DNA of 64,000 nucleotides from Acanthaster planci (Eukaryota > Echinodermata > Asteroidea > Valvatida > Acanthasteridae). How positions within the stretch are numbered: position 1 is the stretch's first letter; every line of letters begins with the position of its first letter. This document shows positions 1 to 17,539 of the stretch, piece by piece. Location of the stretch: contig NW_019091402.1 of the NCBI RefSeq assembly GCF_001949145.1, positions 2,773,756 through 2,837,755 of the forward strand. Reading direction: 5' to 3'. The position numbers and the translations under genes were made by a program. The notes under the pieces were generated by a model. It had not been told where the DNA came from and did not search any database. It saw only the letters and a program-made list of their open reading frames with translations.

Positions 1-256
1 CTTTTTACAGAGCACTAAAAATCCAACTTAAATTAGAAACTATTAGCAAACATTGATGCGATTTTCTAAAAACAAATCAACAAAGCCAGAAAGCCAGATA
101 GAAATGATCGTCAAAGTCTCATCCCTGTACATTTTAAATGGCTGCTCACACTTTATTAGTGAAAAAGTCTATGTTGTGCACAAAAGGGCTTGCAGATTTG
201 GCACCTCGATCCGAACACGCATTTTGGGAAGCGAAGTTGCACCATAGAGAAAGGAC

Positions 257-1230
257 CTTACCACACCTTGTACCTTACTTCACCTCACCTTACCACACCT
301 TGTACCTTACCTCACCTCACCTTACCACACCTTGTACCTTACCACACCTCACCTTACCACACCTTGTACCTTACCACACCTTGCCTTACCACACCNNNNN
401 NNNNNNNNNNNNNNNNNNNNNNNNNNNNNNNNNNNNNNNNNNNNNNNNNNNNNNNNNNNNNNNNNNNNNNNNNNNNNNNNNNNNNNNNNNNNNNNNNNNN
501 NNNNNNNNNNNNNNNNNNNNNNNNNNNNNNNNNNNNNNNNNNNNNNNNNNNNNNNNNNNNNNNNNNNNNNNNNNNNNNNNNNNNNNNNNNNNNNNNNNNN
601 NNNNNNNNNNNNNNNNNNNNNNNNNNNNNNNNNNNNNNNNNNNNNNNNNNNNNNNNNNNNNNNNNNNNNNNNNNNNNNNNNNNNNNNNNNNNNNNNNNNN
701 NNNNNNNNNNNNNNNNNNNNNNNNNNNNNNNNNNNNNNNNNNNNNNNNNNNNNNNNNNNNNNNNNNNNNNNNNNNNNNNNNNNNNNNNNNNNNNNNNNNN
801 NNNNNNNNNNNNNNNNNNNNNNNNNNNNNNNNNNNNNNNNNNNNNNNNNNNNNNNNNNNNNNNNNNNNNNNNNNNNNNNNNNNNNNNNNNNNNNNNNNNN
901 NNNNNNNNNNNNNNNNNNNNNNNNNNNNNNNNNNNNNNNNNNNNNNNNNNNNNNNNNNNNNNNNNNNNNNNNNNNNNNNNNNNNNNTTATACCTTACCTT
1001 ACCACACCTTGTACCTTACCTTACCTTACCACACCTTGAACCTTACCACACCTTGTACCTTACCTTACTTTACCTTACCTTACCTTACCTTACCACACCT
1101 TGTACCTTACCTTACCACACCTTGTACCTCATCTCACCTTACCACACTTTGTACCTTACCACTCCTTGTACCTTACCTTACCTCACCTCACCTCACCTTA
1201 CCTTACTTTACAGCATCTTACCTTACCGTG
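257..1230. repeat. CCTTA/CCACA/CCTTG minisatellite interrupted by a gap
   Basis: The array is built from pentamers CCTTA, CCACA and CCTTG arranged in higher-order units of about 17-27 bp (for example CCTTACCACACCTTGTA). It runs on both sides of the unsequenced block. The long reading frames through it arise only because the repeat lacks stops, and the runs of X come from N bases. The gap probably marks collapse of this array in assembly. Confidence 0.9.
396..986. other. Assembly gap (N)
   Basis: 591 N bases inside the minisatellite. The same repeat flanks both edges, so the true length of the array is unknown. Confidence 0.99.
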
Positions 1231-1598
1231 CACTGCACCACAACTTACTGCACTGCACCTTTCTGCATTTTTCCTTACCACACCGCCCTACTGTTTGGTA
1301 GCGACGACTGGGGATGAGGAATGATTTAAATAAAAACGTGTATAGCTATACGGCTATGTGTACTTAGAACCTTTAACCTTATAAACGGCAGAATTTTTGT
1401 AAACTTTAGTACTAATTTGTAGTCTTTTGGGAAGATAAAATAAATACCTAAAAATCCTAGCCTTTTTTTCTCACCACGTGAAAGGGGATAATCCAGTAGC
1501 CCATCAAAAAGGGGAAAGACATATCCCATCATCCCCAGGAATTACGCCCCCACCGTATGTACGTACTTGTGCCTGTCATTTCTTTGTATTGTTTATAG

Positions 1599-6932
<5,334 letters not shown>

Positions 6933-7522
6933 GCACTGCGTACTTATTAGCGAGACCTCGGGCTCGGAGATAGGTTGGTTGGCAGGGGTGGAGGAATTCC
7001 CCCAGCCAGTCATATCCAAGTTGCTCGCTGTACGTCTTCCAAGTGTTGACTAACGTATTCCATAAGAGTAATGTCTAGACCAGTTGGCTACGTAGAGGCA
7101 TATTTGATCATGCCACTTAATTGAGTTATTATTCAAAAATTTTTTGCTGTCATTTATTCACATATTTATTAGTGTAATCAATGCATGTATTCGTAACTGC
7201 ATTTGCCAAACTTTTTAGTGTTATTTATATCAAGATTGTTTGCTTTTCATGAGCACTTATTTATTTTGTTAATGTTTTTATTTATTGCATGGATTTTTTT
7301 CTTGATAGCACTTTAACATAAATTTATTATCCAGATATGGCCATTATTTTGTTTTTCCAAATTTTATACACGTATTCATTTTTTTGTGATGGTTTATTGT
7401 TAATGTTTTTTGTTATTGATTTGTTCCACTCTTTGCTTTTTTAATTTATTCATGCATGTTGTTTATGATGCATTGTTCACAGACCCCGAATGTTCTCGCC
7501 TAGTTAGGCCTACAAAGTTGAA

Positions 7523-7528
7523 AATAAA
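7523..7528 (+). terminator. Possible poly(A) signal of the protease gene
   Basis: AATAAA about 590 bases past the stop codon, in AT-rich sequence. No transcript evidence is available from the sequence alone. Confidence 0.3.
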
Positions 7529-7565
7529 AGATCACAACAGCTTGCAGAATCTCACTTTTCATGTT

Positions 7566-7619
7566 GTTTGGTTTGGTTTGGTTTGGTTTGGTTTGGTTTG
7601 GTTTGGTTTGGTTTGGTTT
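7566..7619 (+). repeat. (TTTGG)n microsatellite
   Basis: Almost perfect tandem array of about ten GTTTG/TTTGG pentamers just downstream of the likely protease 3' end. The 93-residue reading frame across it is a repeat artefact. Confidence 0.95.
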
Positions 7620-8980
7620 AAAGTAATGACCTATGTTCTACAGTGTTGTGAAAAAGATTCTTTGATCTACCATTTAATACTTCTGTACTGAAAGTGACTG
7701 TCACCTTTTAAGTTTCATTTGCCATTGCTCACCCCTACCGTGCCCTTGCAGAGGTGCTAGAGGGCAAATGTGTGACACATTTGTGACCGGCTCCACAAAA
7801 TGGGCATTATGGGCCCTTCTTTCAAAGTGAGTTTAACACTTCTGAATTGATTACATTAAAAGGTTTAATTTGGTGTAGGTCTGACCCCTGGCATTTTGCA
7901 ATCTGGAGATGTAATAAACTGATTTTTGTGTAATCATATCATACACATTAACAATTGTTTTCAGAGATAAAGCCCTTTAAACACAGGAAGTGGAAAAAGA
8001 AATCAGCCAAGAAGAAAGTCTCTTGAATATTCAAAGCAACAGTTGGGTTTCTTTTATGAATTATGACACTATTGATATAACAGAAACCAATAAACCAAAC
8101 AAGTAAAAAATCACCCTCTCCACATACAAAAGCCCTTAGCCTGAAATAAGAAAGCGTCCCTTAATACCCTTTTTCGCAGAGCGGATCACATTTTTTGTTG
8201 AGGACTTATTGTGCCACAGAGCAAAGAAACGGATTGAATGAAAACACAGGTCAAAACTTCTGCATGCACGACACACATGCAATGAGTATACATGCGTTAA
8301 TGAGGATAGTAGTAACCCATAATGCTTTGTGCGGACATATTTCTCTCACGATTATGGGTGAAGCATGGGATGACGCATATGCCCTTGCCAGCCCTGGAAG
8401 TGCGGAAGATAATGAGCGAAGGTTATGGCCTCGCCACTTTTCTCTCCAATCACTGGTCTCCAATTGATTTATTTCATAGGACAACAAATGACCTTAAACT
8501 GTAGACTGAAGTTGATTGTGCTATCGATTTGGAAAAAGAAAAACTGTGACTGCCTTTTTGGTGGGCGATAAACGGTGACATTTGATTTCAGTGAGTTATT
8601 CATTCCAACTGAATATGTATGAAAACACAGATGTGACTAACTGCCTGGGTTAATTTCATGAAATCATTGCATCAGTCTGCAACAAATCTTATATACATTT
8701 GTAATTCAAACAGTAACCAAAGAACCTCAACTGTAACAAGGAGGGTTGCAATTTTTTTCAAGTATTTCAAATTATGTCACAGGTGAGAGCATTTAGGTAT
8801 TTACACAGTAGAAAGTACAAAATACAAATATTACATTAACCCTTCTTTAGTTTTACAGCACAAATATGCACCAGTGCCCAAGGTCACTCTCTTGCAAGTT
8901 GGTGCAGTGCACAACACGACACAGCTGTGCTTCTTTGAGGTGTTTACCAAGTGACCCAAAGAGTGACTTCAGCATAGCAG

Positions 8981-8982
<2 letters not shown>

Positions 8983-9037
<55 letters not shown>
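8983..9037. repeat. (TA)n microsatellite
   Basis: About 27 uninterrupted TA dinucleotides, lying 15 bases 5' of the retrotransposon fragment. Confidence 0.97.
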
Positions 9038-9040
<3 letters not shown>

Positions 9041-9052
9041 TAATTACTCGTT

Positions 9053-9335
9053 ACTTTCAAGGCTGTCCACAGACTTACCCCATCCTATATCTCTGATCTG
9101 CTATCTGTGAAGAGTTACGGCAGGAGATACAGTCAAATAATAATGGTAATACATTGAACATTTCCCACATGTAAGTCCCCCCAGCATACTTGGTGATAGA
9201 TCATTCTGTATGGCTGCTCCCAAGCTATGGAATAGTCTCCCATTGGAAATTCGCAACTCAAGTTCTATTACTGCTTTCAAGAAATCTCTCAAGACACAAT
9301 TCTACGAGCATAAGATGGCATATTTTAAGTTTTAA
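9053..9335 (+). pseudogene. Decayed non-LTR retrotransposon (CR1/L2-like), 3' end of ORF2
   Basis: Broken coding remnant. The first part reads FKAVHRLTPSYISDLL. After a frame change it reads GDRSFCMAAPKLWNSLPLEI followed by FKKSLKTQF and a stop at 9333-9335. These are the conserved C-terminal blocks of CR1/L2-type reverse transcriptase ORFs (K.LhglaPsYisdL, then the P.lWNsLP and FKk.LKT block). The frame is interrupted between 9140 and 9195 and no upstream RT core remains, so it is a 5'-truncated dead copy. Confidence 0.8.
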
Positions 9336-10762
9336 TGTGTTTATATCTTATTTTAATGGATTGGAGTATTTGATTATTTTAATTTAAGGTGAACTTGACT
9401 CAGTCCCTTGTAGATAACTATTTCATGGGTAGGCTAATTTGTATCATTTCTTTTCAGATTTTTTACTACATAGCGTTATTATTGCAAGTTTTATTCAAAT
9501 AGGAGCTACGTTTGAACTATTTGCTTTTTGGACTTCCTGTCATGCACAGTTGAAAACAGTCGTGCATTAAAAAAAATCACAACTGTGCCTCTTGAATCAA
9601 ACATACAAATTTACTACAAATACACTTTGAATTAACCGCATTGTCACCAATTTGCGCGAGCCTGCAAACTTTAAAATAGGCATTACATTAGAAAACACAA
9701 GCATATACCTGAAAACCTCAAAATTATATCAAAATAACATAGCATTATACCATACACAAGATGAAAAATTCAAAAAAAGAGTTGTCCTGCAAACTTATGT
9801 GCCACGATTTATGCCAAGCTTTCAACAAGATATAAATATCCAAAATTACTTCAAACCTTTCCCTTGAATATGCCATATACATTTATGTACACATAACAAC
9901 TTACCACTGTAAGTGGTTGTCAAAATTACAATTAACAGCCACAAAAGGTCAAGAACTGTAAACATAACTAATGTAACATGCGGTAAACAACTGGTGTCCT
10001 GCATCATGAATACAATGATCCTACCCCTCTCCCAAACCAGTACAACTTGCAGTGTAACAGACGTACATGTAGTTCACTGGTCTTCAGAAACCAAAAGTGA
10101 GAAATAAAAAAGCCATTACTACGGTGGTACCCTTGGTAGATCCTGGGGTAGGGGGTAGGGGGCAGGGGCCCCCACGACATTTTTTTTAATTGAAAACCCC
10201 AGCATTCTAAAAATGGTACTATCATCTTTGAGGGGGAGGGAATTGAGGGGTCCAGTGCTACTTCAGTCTGTCTCCTTGCCCGAAAAACCCCACTAATAAT
10301 CAGTTGTTGGCAGTGCCCTCTACGGACAACAGTGATTTTCCTAAAGCGGACATCAACATTTCAGGCCTTTAATTCACAGAACTTTAAATGAGCAAAGACT
10401 TGTGCAAATTTGCCTCTGTGAGCAACAGTTCTTCTAATCATTTACAGTGGTATCAATTTTCCTGTGCATTGTTCCATCCTTCCTGTACATCATTCCAGTT
10501 GCCATGTTTTTGCCTTATATGGTAGGGATTTCCAAGAAACAGGCTCGGTGGGTCAGTTCCTTAGGCCAGGCCTACAAGATGTACATGAGTGTCAAATCGA
10601 ATGCAGTCTGGAAGTAATGTTTCACTTGGAAATTAGCCATGAGCTATACAAAGTGCAAGATATCTTTACCTGCTCAATGCTGTGCAAACATTTTCTGTGC
10701 TGAGCTAATGTGTTCAGCAGCTCATCAGAGTGGAAGCTTCATCGCAGACAGTTGTGAAACCA

Positions 10763-13700
10763 TCATGGGGTAGATTTCCAACGATGTTTGTCGACGAGCT
10801 TCCCCCAAAGACTGTTGAAAGGATGGATCTTATCAGTTGGCAGGCCCTGCTGGTCCACCATTGGTCGGTTCTCATTGGCCCACTTGAAAAGGCTGCCCTC
10901 TAAGTTGAAGAAATGCCAATCTAAGGAAAGGTGAGAAGCAGCAAATGTCAGAGTTCAACTGCCTATCCTTCTTACATCCTGACTTTCTTATTTGCCATGT
11001 GCATGCTTACTTAACAATTTTCTGGTATGCTGACACTGCCTAAGATGTCCCTGCTTACTAGGCTTATATATTGCTTTCAACTCATCAATGCTGCACTTGT
11101 GGTGTTGCTTTTGATGTTTATAACACAGACATCTTGCTGACTTGGTCATCTTTTTTTATCAAACTAATGCTAGCTTTTGAAGAAACAGATCACTGATCTG
11201 GCAAAATCAAGCACCTGGTTTTAGTAATGATTTTGAAAGATCCGGAACTTGAGTAGCAGGACAACATTACTGTACAGTCTAACCTCATCCCTTGGACTTG
11301 GCAAATTACCTTGTTATAACAGAAACCTTGTATTATCAGGAATGAAAACAACAAAAACAAAGGATTGGGACTTAACAAATTTTCTTGTTATAAGGAGAAT
11401 CTTGTATTAACAGTGCTCTTATTAACAAGGTTCAATTATACATCGGATTTAATACCTAAGTAGAGTTGTAATGGCAAAAAAACCAAAACAAAACACACAG
11501 AATATAAACGCCTGTTTGTTTCACATGGATCTGAATCTCAATCAGTATTTCGTCAGGGGTTCATTGACATCAGAGCTTACCTAATGGATGGAATGAAGCA
11601 GCCCTGGGAGAGCTGATCAAGCTCCTGATTCATGTGAAACAAACAGGTCCTAAAGTTCACTATTAAATAACAATATCCTGGATAGATAAACGACCAGACC
11701 TTCCTCAGTCCTCATCTCCCACTTTCCAAAGCTGGAAGTGTGAATCCCCCATTTGCCACTGGTACGCAATCATCCTGCCTCGTTCTAAAATGGTAGGGTC
11801 TGACAAATTATTCTCAAGACCAAAAAGTACAAGCCAGTACTGCATTGCTGTTGTGCTGGTCACACTTGTATGTAAAATTCCTCTGACCAATGTAGTGTTT
11901 TAACTTTGCCAAAATGCATGGGCACATCCAGTTTTAGACTGCCGCGTGCAAGATGCACGCTAGTGTAGAGCTATTACCAGGTATGGCTGCCTTCATTCCA
12001 GATTAATTGCACAGAGGATACCTAACGTCTTACGTTTGTATGCTGGGTCTGGCTTTGTTGCCTGCTGGAGTTTGTCAGCCAACACAGACGATCGGTAGCC
12101 AACAGAGCAGTACAGGACAACCCTGACACCAGGGGAATCATCTGGGGAATCATCTGCAGGAAAAAAATGCAGAGAGCAGCCTTTGTTTCTCAGGTGGAAT
12201 GCTCTTCCAACAAACACCTGTCTAGGCCCTGTGCATCAACTCAACAGGGGTGCAGAGCCTATAGTTTGCCACCTGTACAATAGATTCATGGGCACTCATG
12301 GCGGAGATTGAAACAACCCCCCCCCAAAAAAAGGTAGGTATGGCTTTGTTCATAATCGCCCACAGCTGGGACTAGTGAGTATTGTGGTTGGAAAGGCTTC
12401 CATCACAAGCCAATGGCTTTAACACACACACACACACAAGTGTTTATTTGCCTGCAACTGGGGACCCCTATTGTTNNNNNNNNNNNNNNNNNNNNNNNNN
12501 NNNNNNNNNNNNNNNNNNNNNNNNNNNNNNNNNNNNNNNNNNNNNNNNNNNNNNNNNNNNNNNNNNNNNNNNNNNNNNNNNNNNNNNNNNNNNNNNNNNN
12601 NNNNNNNNNNNNNNNNNNNNNNNNNNNNNNNNNNNNNNNNNNNNNNNNNNNNNNNNNNNNNNNNNNNNNNNNNNNNNNNNNNNNNNNNNNNNNNNNNNNN
12701 NNNNNNNNNNNNNNNNNNNNNNNNNNNNNNNNNNNNNNNNNNNNNNNNNNNNNNNNNNNNNNNNNNNNNNNNNNNNNNNNNNNNNNNNNNNNNNNNNNNN
12801 NNNNNNNNNNNNNNNNNNNNNNNNNNNTTACCCGTCCGTCCCATACCTTGCCTGGTATACATGTTTGGTATCCATACTCCATGACTTAGATTAACAATTG
12901 AAAGCTATGCACATGTAGATCATAAAGTACCACCAATCTGTTTTCTTCAGTGTCATGATGTTTGTTATGCTGGCCTACTACACTGTTAGAATATTCACTC
13001 CAAAATTTACTTTAGGTAAGACAATGAGTTTCATAAAAGCAAAAAGTATTCAAGAACAGGAAAAACGGCGATTCAAGTTTCCTCTGACATCTATCTTACA
13101 ATCACAAAAATGCATACTTTTTCCTCATTCTTAGTTATTCTGAGAAGCTACATTTAGGTGTTTAGGTCTTTGCCGGCACATTATGCAAGACTGGGCACAT
13201 AACACAAATAGGAGAGAAATCTGTACAATCAACAAGTAATACAATGACATCAAGCTTTGATTGCATGTGTGCTTTCCTATGGCAGCAGTGGAACACAATC
13301 TAACCAGGTCCCGTTGGAAAGTGCAACTGGAAACAAAGTGTGACATCATCTATGCCCCACTTCAAATAATAGTTCAGTGTTTTTTCTTACAGTTTATATC
13401 TTGAAGCATGAGTTTCTTGACCCTGTCCATGTCCTCTGTCTCAAAGTTGACATTGATGCTCTCAGCAATGTGACTGACACTGTACTCTAGTTCTGGTCTC
13501 GTATCCTGCAGTTATAACATGGTTAATAAGAAAGCCATTTTTTTTTTACTTTTAGACAAACAGACAAATAGCTAACAGTGAATGTAAAAAACACATGGTT
13601 ATTGCTAAGCAATAAGTTGGACAAATCAATTACCACAGGGCTTGGATCATACATGTACTAGATGAGGTTCATGTACATGTACATGTACCTACTGTATTAG

Positions 13701-14287
13701 TATTGCACACGGGGTACTAGACGCATTGCTGTGGTTCCATTTAATATTTATTATAACAAAAGTAAATGAAATTTTATGAACAAATAATAACTAATTAAGG
13801 ACACAACCTACTGGATGTTTCCCATGGGATCCTTTGCTTTTCTGATCAAAACCTTGATACATTATATACCCTATTTATCATGATTCTGAGAGGCTTATAC
13901 AAAATCTATGCAGGTTCTGCCGTAATGTGAATTTTTCTTTGCAGTGATGGGCCTAACTATATGCAGCTAGCTCTTTAAAAATTAATTGGCTATTTAATAC
14001 ACAAGTCATAGAGCCCCATATAGGCTAAAATTACATTAAACAATTACAATAAAAATTACAATAATGATCAACTTCTTCGTGTTCTCCTTTCTTGAGCTCT
14101 CTGCACTGGCACCACTATCTGGCACAGTCGGCCCTCCATCGATCCAATTCTGCAAGGTCACCGTTGTCACATTTTTCACAGACGGGAATTTCATTCGGAG
14201 TCCCTGAATAGTAGTCCTCATAGCCAAGGAGGTGCTCTGACTATAGAGCAAGGAAGAAGGCTCTGTGCTCTGACTCATAGCGCACAT
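10763..14287 (-). CDS. Single rhodanese-domain protein (206 aa)
   Basis: Rhodanese domains carry sulfur or act as phosphatase-like folds with a Cys in a CX4-5R loop. Four exons on the minus strand: 14287-14060, 13505-13391, 12153-12034 and 10920-10763. All have GT-AG borders with phases 0, 1 and 1, total 621 nt including TGA. The first Met is at 14287; a second in-frame Met lies three codons on. Hallmarks are the LIIDTRPELEYSVSHI strand-helix start at about residue 73, active-site loop YCSVGYRSS with Cys131 and Arg136, and the closing NLEGSLFKWANE motif followed by PTDKIHPFN..WGKL. That C-terminal tail is typical of small stand-alone rhodanese proteins. I see no clear signal peptide. Physiological substrate unknown. 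The second intron contains the 352-base gap, but exon phases on each side agree. Confidence 0.85.
12422..12439. repeat. (AC)n microsatellite beside the gap
   Basis: About nine CA dinucleotides in rhodanese intron 2, 37 bases before the unsequenced block. Confidence 0.85.
12476..12827. other. Assembly gap (N)
   Basis: 352 N bases inside the second intron of the rhodanese gene. No coding exon needs to lie here, because the flanking exons join in phase. Confidence 0.99.
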
Positions 14288-15253
14288 TTACCGTCAAAGC
14301 CCTAAATCCTTCAATTTGCACACATTCACAGAGGGAAAACTGCACGTAACCTTACGTACGATGCATGCACAAATGCATGTCATGCCATTTCATGTCGAGG
14401 TAGGACTTCAACTTCATTGCCTGGTCATATCAGAAGAACCCCTGTACAGGTAGTGACAATATATAGCTAACGTTTGTTTGGTTGTTTTTGCCAATGTGTT
14501 AACACTTAACTCCCGCTGCTTAATTAAGCCGTGTCATGTCCCTGATGTCACGATCTAGACCTTTCTGTTCCTTTCTCACTGTTATAACAGGTCTAACGTA
14601 GACCATAGAGCGTAGACCATCCTTCCTCAGCTAATTCTGCACTAGATGAGTGGGTTGACCCCTTCCTCTATGACCGGACCGTACTCTAAATTTAGTCGAC
14701 GGAAGCCGAGTCGCCCACGGAGGATTACGTAAGCGCAGCGCAGCTGGATTGAAAATTCGCAATCCCGTGGATTGAAATTACAGTTTGCAAAATATTGGGC
14801 GCTTATGGGCTTTCGTACAAACTACGAAGGCTTATTTACGACGCATAAAAAAATAAATAAATGGATTTTGCAATTGTGTCACAAAACACTTCCGTCGCGT
14901 AGGCGCCAGACATCCACTTGAAAAGAGACAAAACGGGCTCAAATGAGCTTACAGTTACGGCAAGTGAGTAATTCAGACACTTGGGTCTTGGCCACGCGTT
15001 TGCAAAAGGCAAAGACCCCTTTTCCTATTATCCATGGTAAACCCGTGTCGCAGACGCAAGCAGGCAAAACTAACGCGGAACATTTTTTTTGCTGTCTTAT
15101 TTTGGGTGGCAGGGTAGCTTTATCAGTCATCAACCGACTGCTATCGAAGGGCCCTGTGTTGTTACAGGTAAATAAGCTACAACCAGATATAAAAATTAAC
15201 AAAGGGGTAATAACGGACTAAGACATACTAGAGGGGTCACGGTATTTATAATA

Positions 15254-15399
15254 CGGGCAATTCACAATAACGGCTCTTTCCAGGCAAGAATTTGCAACGC
15301 GTTGGCCAATCACTATGCGCGAAATCTGTTCACCCAACTTGAAGTTTGGAAAGGGTCGACAGATTTCGCGCGTTGTCATTTGTCATTGTGAATCGCCCG
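15254..15399. mobile_element. Short inverted-repeat (MITE-like) element
   Basis: Ends are inverted copies: left CGGGCAATTCACAATAA, right (reverse complement) CGGGCGATTCACAATGA. A second, inner inverted pair GCGCGAAATCTGT lies at 15317-15329 and 15359-15371. The element is about 146 bp, non-coding, and could fold back on itself. I found no convincing target-site duplication, so the superfamily is undetermined. Confidence 0.6.
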
Positions 15400-15614
15400 A
15401 TAACAGTAGGGCCTACATGTACATGTATGTATAACATATATAAATACATATCATTTTACATATACAAGTACAGTTAGTCTAGAGTTATCAGGAACAGAGA
15501 TTAATAATATGACTTTAAAATACTGAAGGATTTGGCTTTCCTTTGTTCAGCCCACAGTTCCTAAATATTGAAAAGTGCGGTTACCATTGTTACTGTTGGG
15601 AGTATATTTACCAT

Positions 15615-15902
15615 GTTGAGCACGTAAGAGGACAGACTAATTTATTACAAAGATAACCGGGTGCTACGTTATTACGACATTTGAAAACCTCACTGCACAA
15701 TCTGTGGAGTTTCCAACGTGTAGGCCTATACATGGTCATTCCATGAAAGTGCTTGATGTAATTATCAGTAATACGTGTTTTTGAGCCTTTATCTAAAATA
15801 AGCCTAGCTAAGCAGTTGTGTAATTTAATAAGACTATCTAACAAGCCAGCGCCGCACTAGAAGACCAGGCGACATTGCAATAATCAAACAGTGGAATGCC
15901 CA
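15615..15902 (-). pseudogene. Decayed non-LTR retrotransposon fragment
   Basis: On the minus strand, FDYCNVAWSS is followed, after a stop and frame change, by KLHNCLARLIL and then VFKCRNNVAPGYLCNKLV. This order (LDYCN.vW, then iQN.a.RiIl, then vfKc.n..aP.YL) is the conserved C-terminal stretch of CR1/Jockey-type reverse transcriptase ORFs. Stops and frame breaks show it is dead. It is a different copy and orientation from the fragment at 9.1 kb. Confidence 0.65.
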
Positions 15903-17539
15903 TAGCAGTGCTCAGTAACTTAAACACTTTAAATGGTAGAACAGTTACTCGGACACTGTACCTCACTGGAGGCACTTAAAAGATCCGCGTTCTGAAAGGA
16001 AGGATTTTGTGGAATGGTCGTATTCCTAAAGGGCGCTAAGGGGGTTAAGTTTAACATTTCTCCCAATGAAGAGTAAGTTTATACGAACCAAAAATTTTTA
16101 TTATAATTTATTATGGGCTTTGCTCACCCGGAACAAAGGCGTTTATGGTAGGCCTATTCCCAAAGTCGAGGAAAATGGTTCAAGGTTTTTTGTTAACTTT
16201 GAAAGTGCTGCATGACCTGCTGCAAATAACTGGAGCTTCAATGAATCCTAATATTGAACTGAATTGAAACTAAATTAACTGAAGAGTTTTCAAAACAATG
16301 ATAGATAAATCCACATGATGTGTGATCATCCAAGTTTATCGATGCCTTACTTTAAGACCTTTAACAGAGAGGACTGCTGCACGTTGGCAAAGGCAGTTAT
16401 AGGGCAGGAAACCCAAAGGGACCCCCTTCGCTTGGAGTTTTGCTTTGCTTTTCCCGCGTCCCAAAATTTTGTTAGCACCCGTAGAACCATAGCCGCATCC
16501 AGTCAGTACTTCATTCGCGGCATTTGGCAGCGAGGCTTGTTTGGCAGAGATTTTACTGGGGGGTCTGTCGACCTCTCCCCCAGGTTGTGCATGCAGGCTT
16601 TGGCCCTGGTATATATCGTGATGTAGAAAACAAGAAATTCATTGCCTAGTGAAATGGTTGAAATTTCGTAGATTGCATCTTGGGATGAACACTTTTGATA
16701 CATGTGTATAGGTTGTGCCCACTGCAAGATTTCAAATGGGGGAGCCTGTTGGGGAGGGGTGGGGGAAGCACAGCTATCCACTGCAACCCACCTGCAGTTG
16801 TAACTAACTTGGTTGACGGAACTGAAAGCAATGAACTGTGTTTTTGGCTTGTACGTAGGTTATGTAACTTTCAAAATGTTTATTTCGGGGCGTCCTCCCC
16901 CATAGTTGTTACACCCACAAACATGGGTGTATTTTGTCTGTGGTTACACCAGTCACGTGGCCTACTACATGATGGATGTGGCCGGGCGCGCTCGAGCCGC
17001 CCTCGCCGAGGCTAAAATTGCCAGATCACAATTTGTATGCACTCAAATTCTCTACGAAATAGAGCATTTTGTGGCCAATGAACTTGAAAAGTTGTAGAAA
17101 AGACAGGTTTAGGCTTGCAAAAAGAATACTAGCTTGCGTCTGAGTGAGATTTGGAAGAAATCGTTGCCTGAGTTCGTTCTCTTTTTCGAGAGGTATAGGC
17201 ATCGATATTTTGGGCGAGTGGCTTCAGGACTGCATTTTAGGGATGACTTTCCGTGGAAATAAATATCCTCAGAAGTCATCGGTTTAAATTTGAAAAGAAA
17301 TGAAAAATCATAAACTGGGCTTTAGCTTGATATGCATCTCAAATGCCTGAGAAACTCGTGAATATTTTTCCTAATTTTTTGAAGTTCGGGTTTTTATCAC
17401 TGTTGGCTGTGGCAGTTTACTGGCATATGCAACCGTATAGTAGCTAGACTGTCAGACAAAAAATAAGCTAGCTACAGAGGGCGGGCATTACATTTAATTT
17501 TTGGGTCTAAGTTGTAAAAGCAAACGAAAAAGCGACGAA

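Larger units (their letters stand above)
1..1598. other. Flank and intron upstream of the first visible protease exon
   Basis: I see no supportable exon here. The interval holds the minisatellite at about 257-1230, the assembly gap, and AT-rich sequence ending in a good acceptor (pyrimidine-rich, then TAG at 1596-1598). Because the first visible protease exon starts in phase 2, it must be an internal exon. The 5' end of that gene therefore lies before the window, inside the gap, or in exons I could not recognise. Confidence 0.6.
6933..10762. other. Intergenic region between protease and rhodanese genes
   Basis: Both genes end here (protease on plus, rhodanese on minus), so the interval holds their 3' flanks. 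It contains the TTTGG and TA microsatellites and a decayed non-LTR retrotransposon tail. The remaining short reading frames show no family signature. Confidence 0.6.
14288..17539. other. Divergent intergenic region, rhodanese (minus) and BRI3BP-like (plus)
   Basis: The 5' flanks of two genes. The stretch near 14690-14760 is CpG-richer than its surroundings and may belong to the rhodanese promoter; no TATA box is convincing. It holds the inverted-repeat element at 15254-15399 and a decayed retrotransposon tail at about 15615-15902. Open frames at 14943-15221 and 16315-16626 have no recognisable family and no splice support, so I do not call them. Confidence 0.5.

Noticed and set aside
257-1230. 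Arthropod-type telomere (TTAGG)n
   Set aside because: The reverse complement of CCTTA arrays reads TAAGG, not TTAGG, and CCACA and CCTTG units are mixed in. It is a minisatellite.
138-1317. Long reading frames of 235-387 codons through the first array
   Set aside because: They consist of repeat pentamers and N bases, and no coding signature or splice support exists.
11705-11890. Additional rhodanese exon on minus
   Set aside because: The exons at 12153-12034 and 10920-10763 already join in phase 1 and complete the domain. This frame adds nothing domain-like.
16315-17097. Plus-strand frames of 103 and 106 codons before the BRI3BP-like gene
   Set aside because: No family signature, overlapping frames on both strands, and no splice link to the ATG at 17540.
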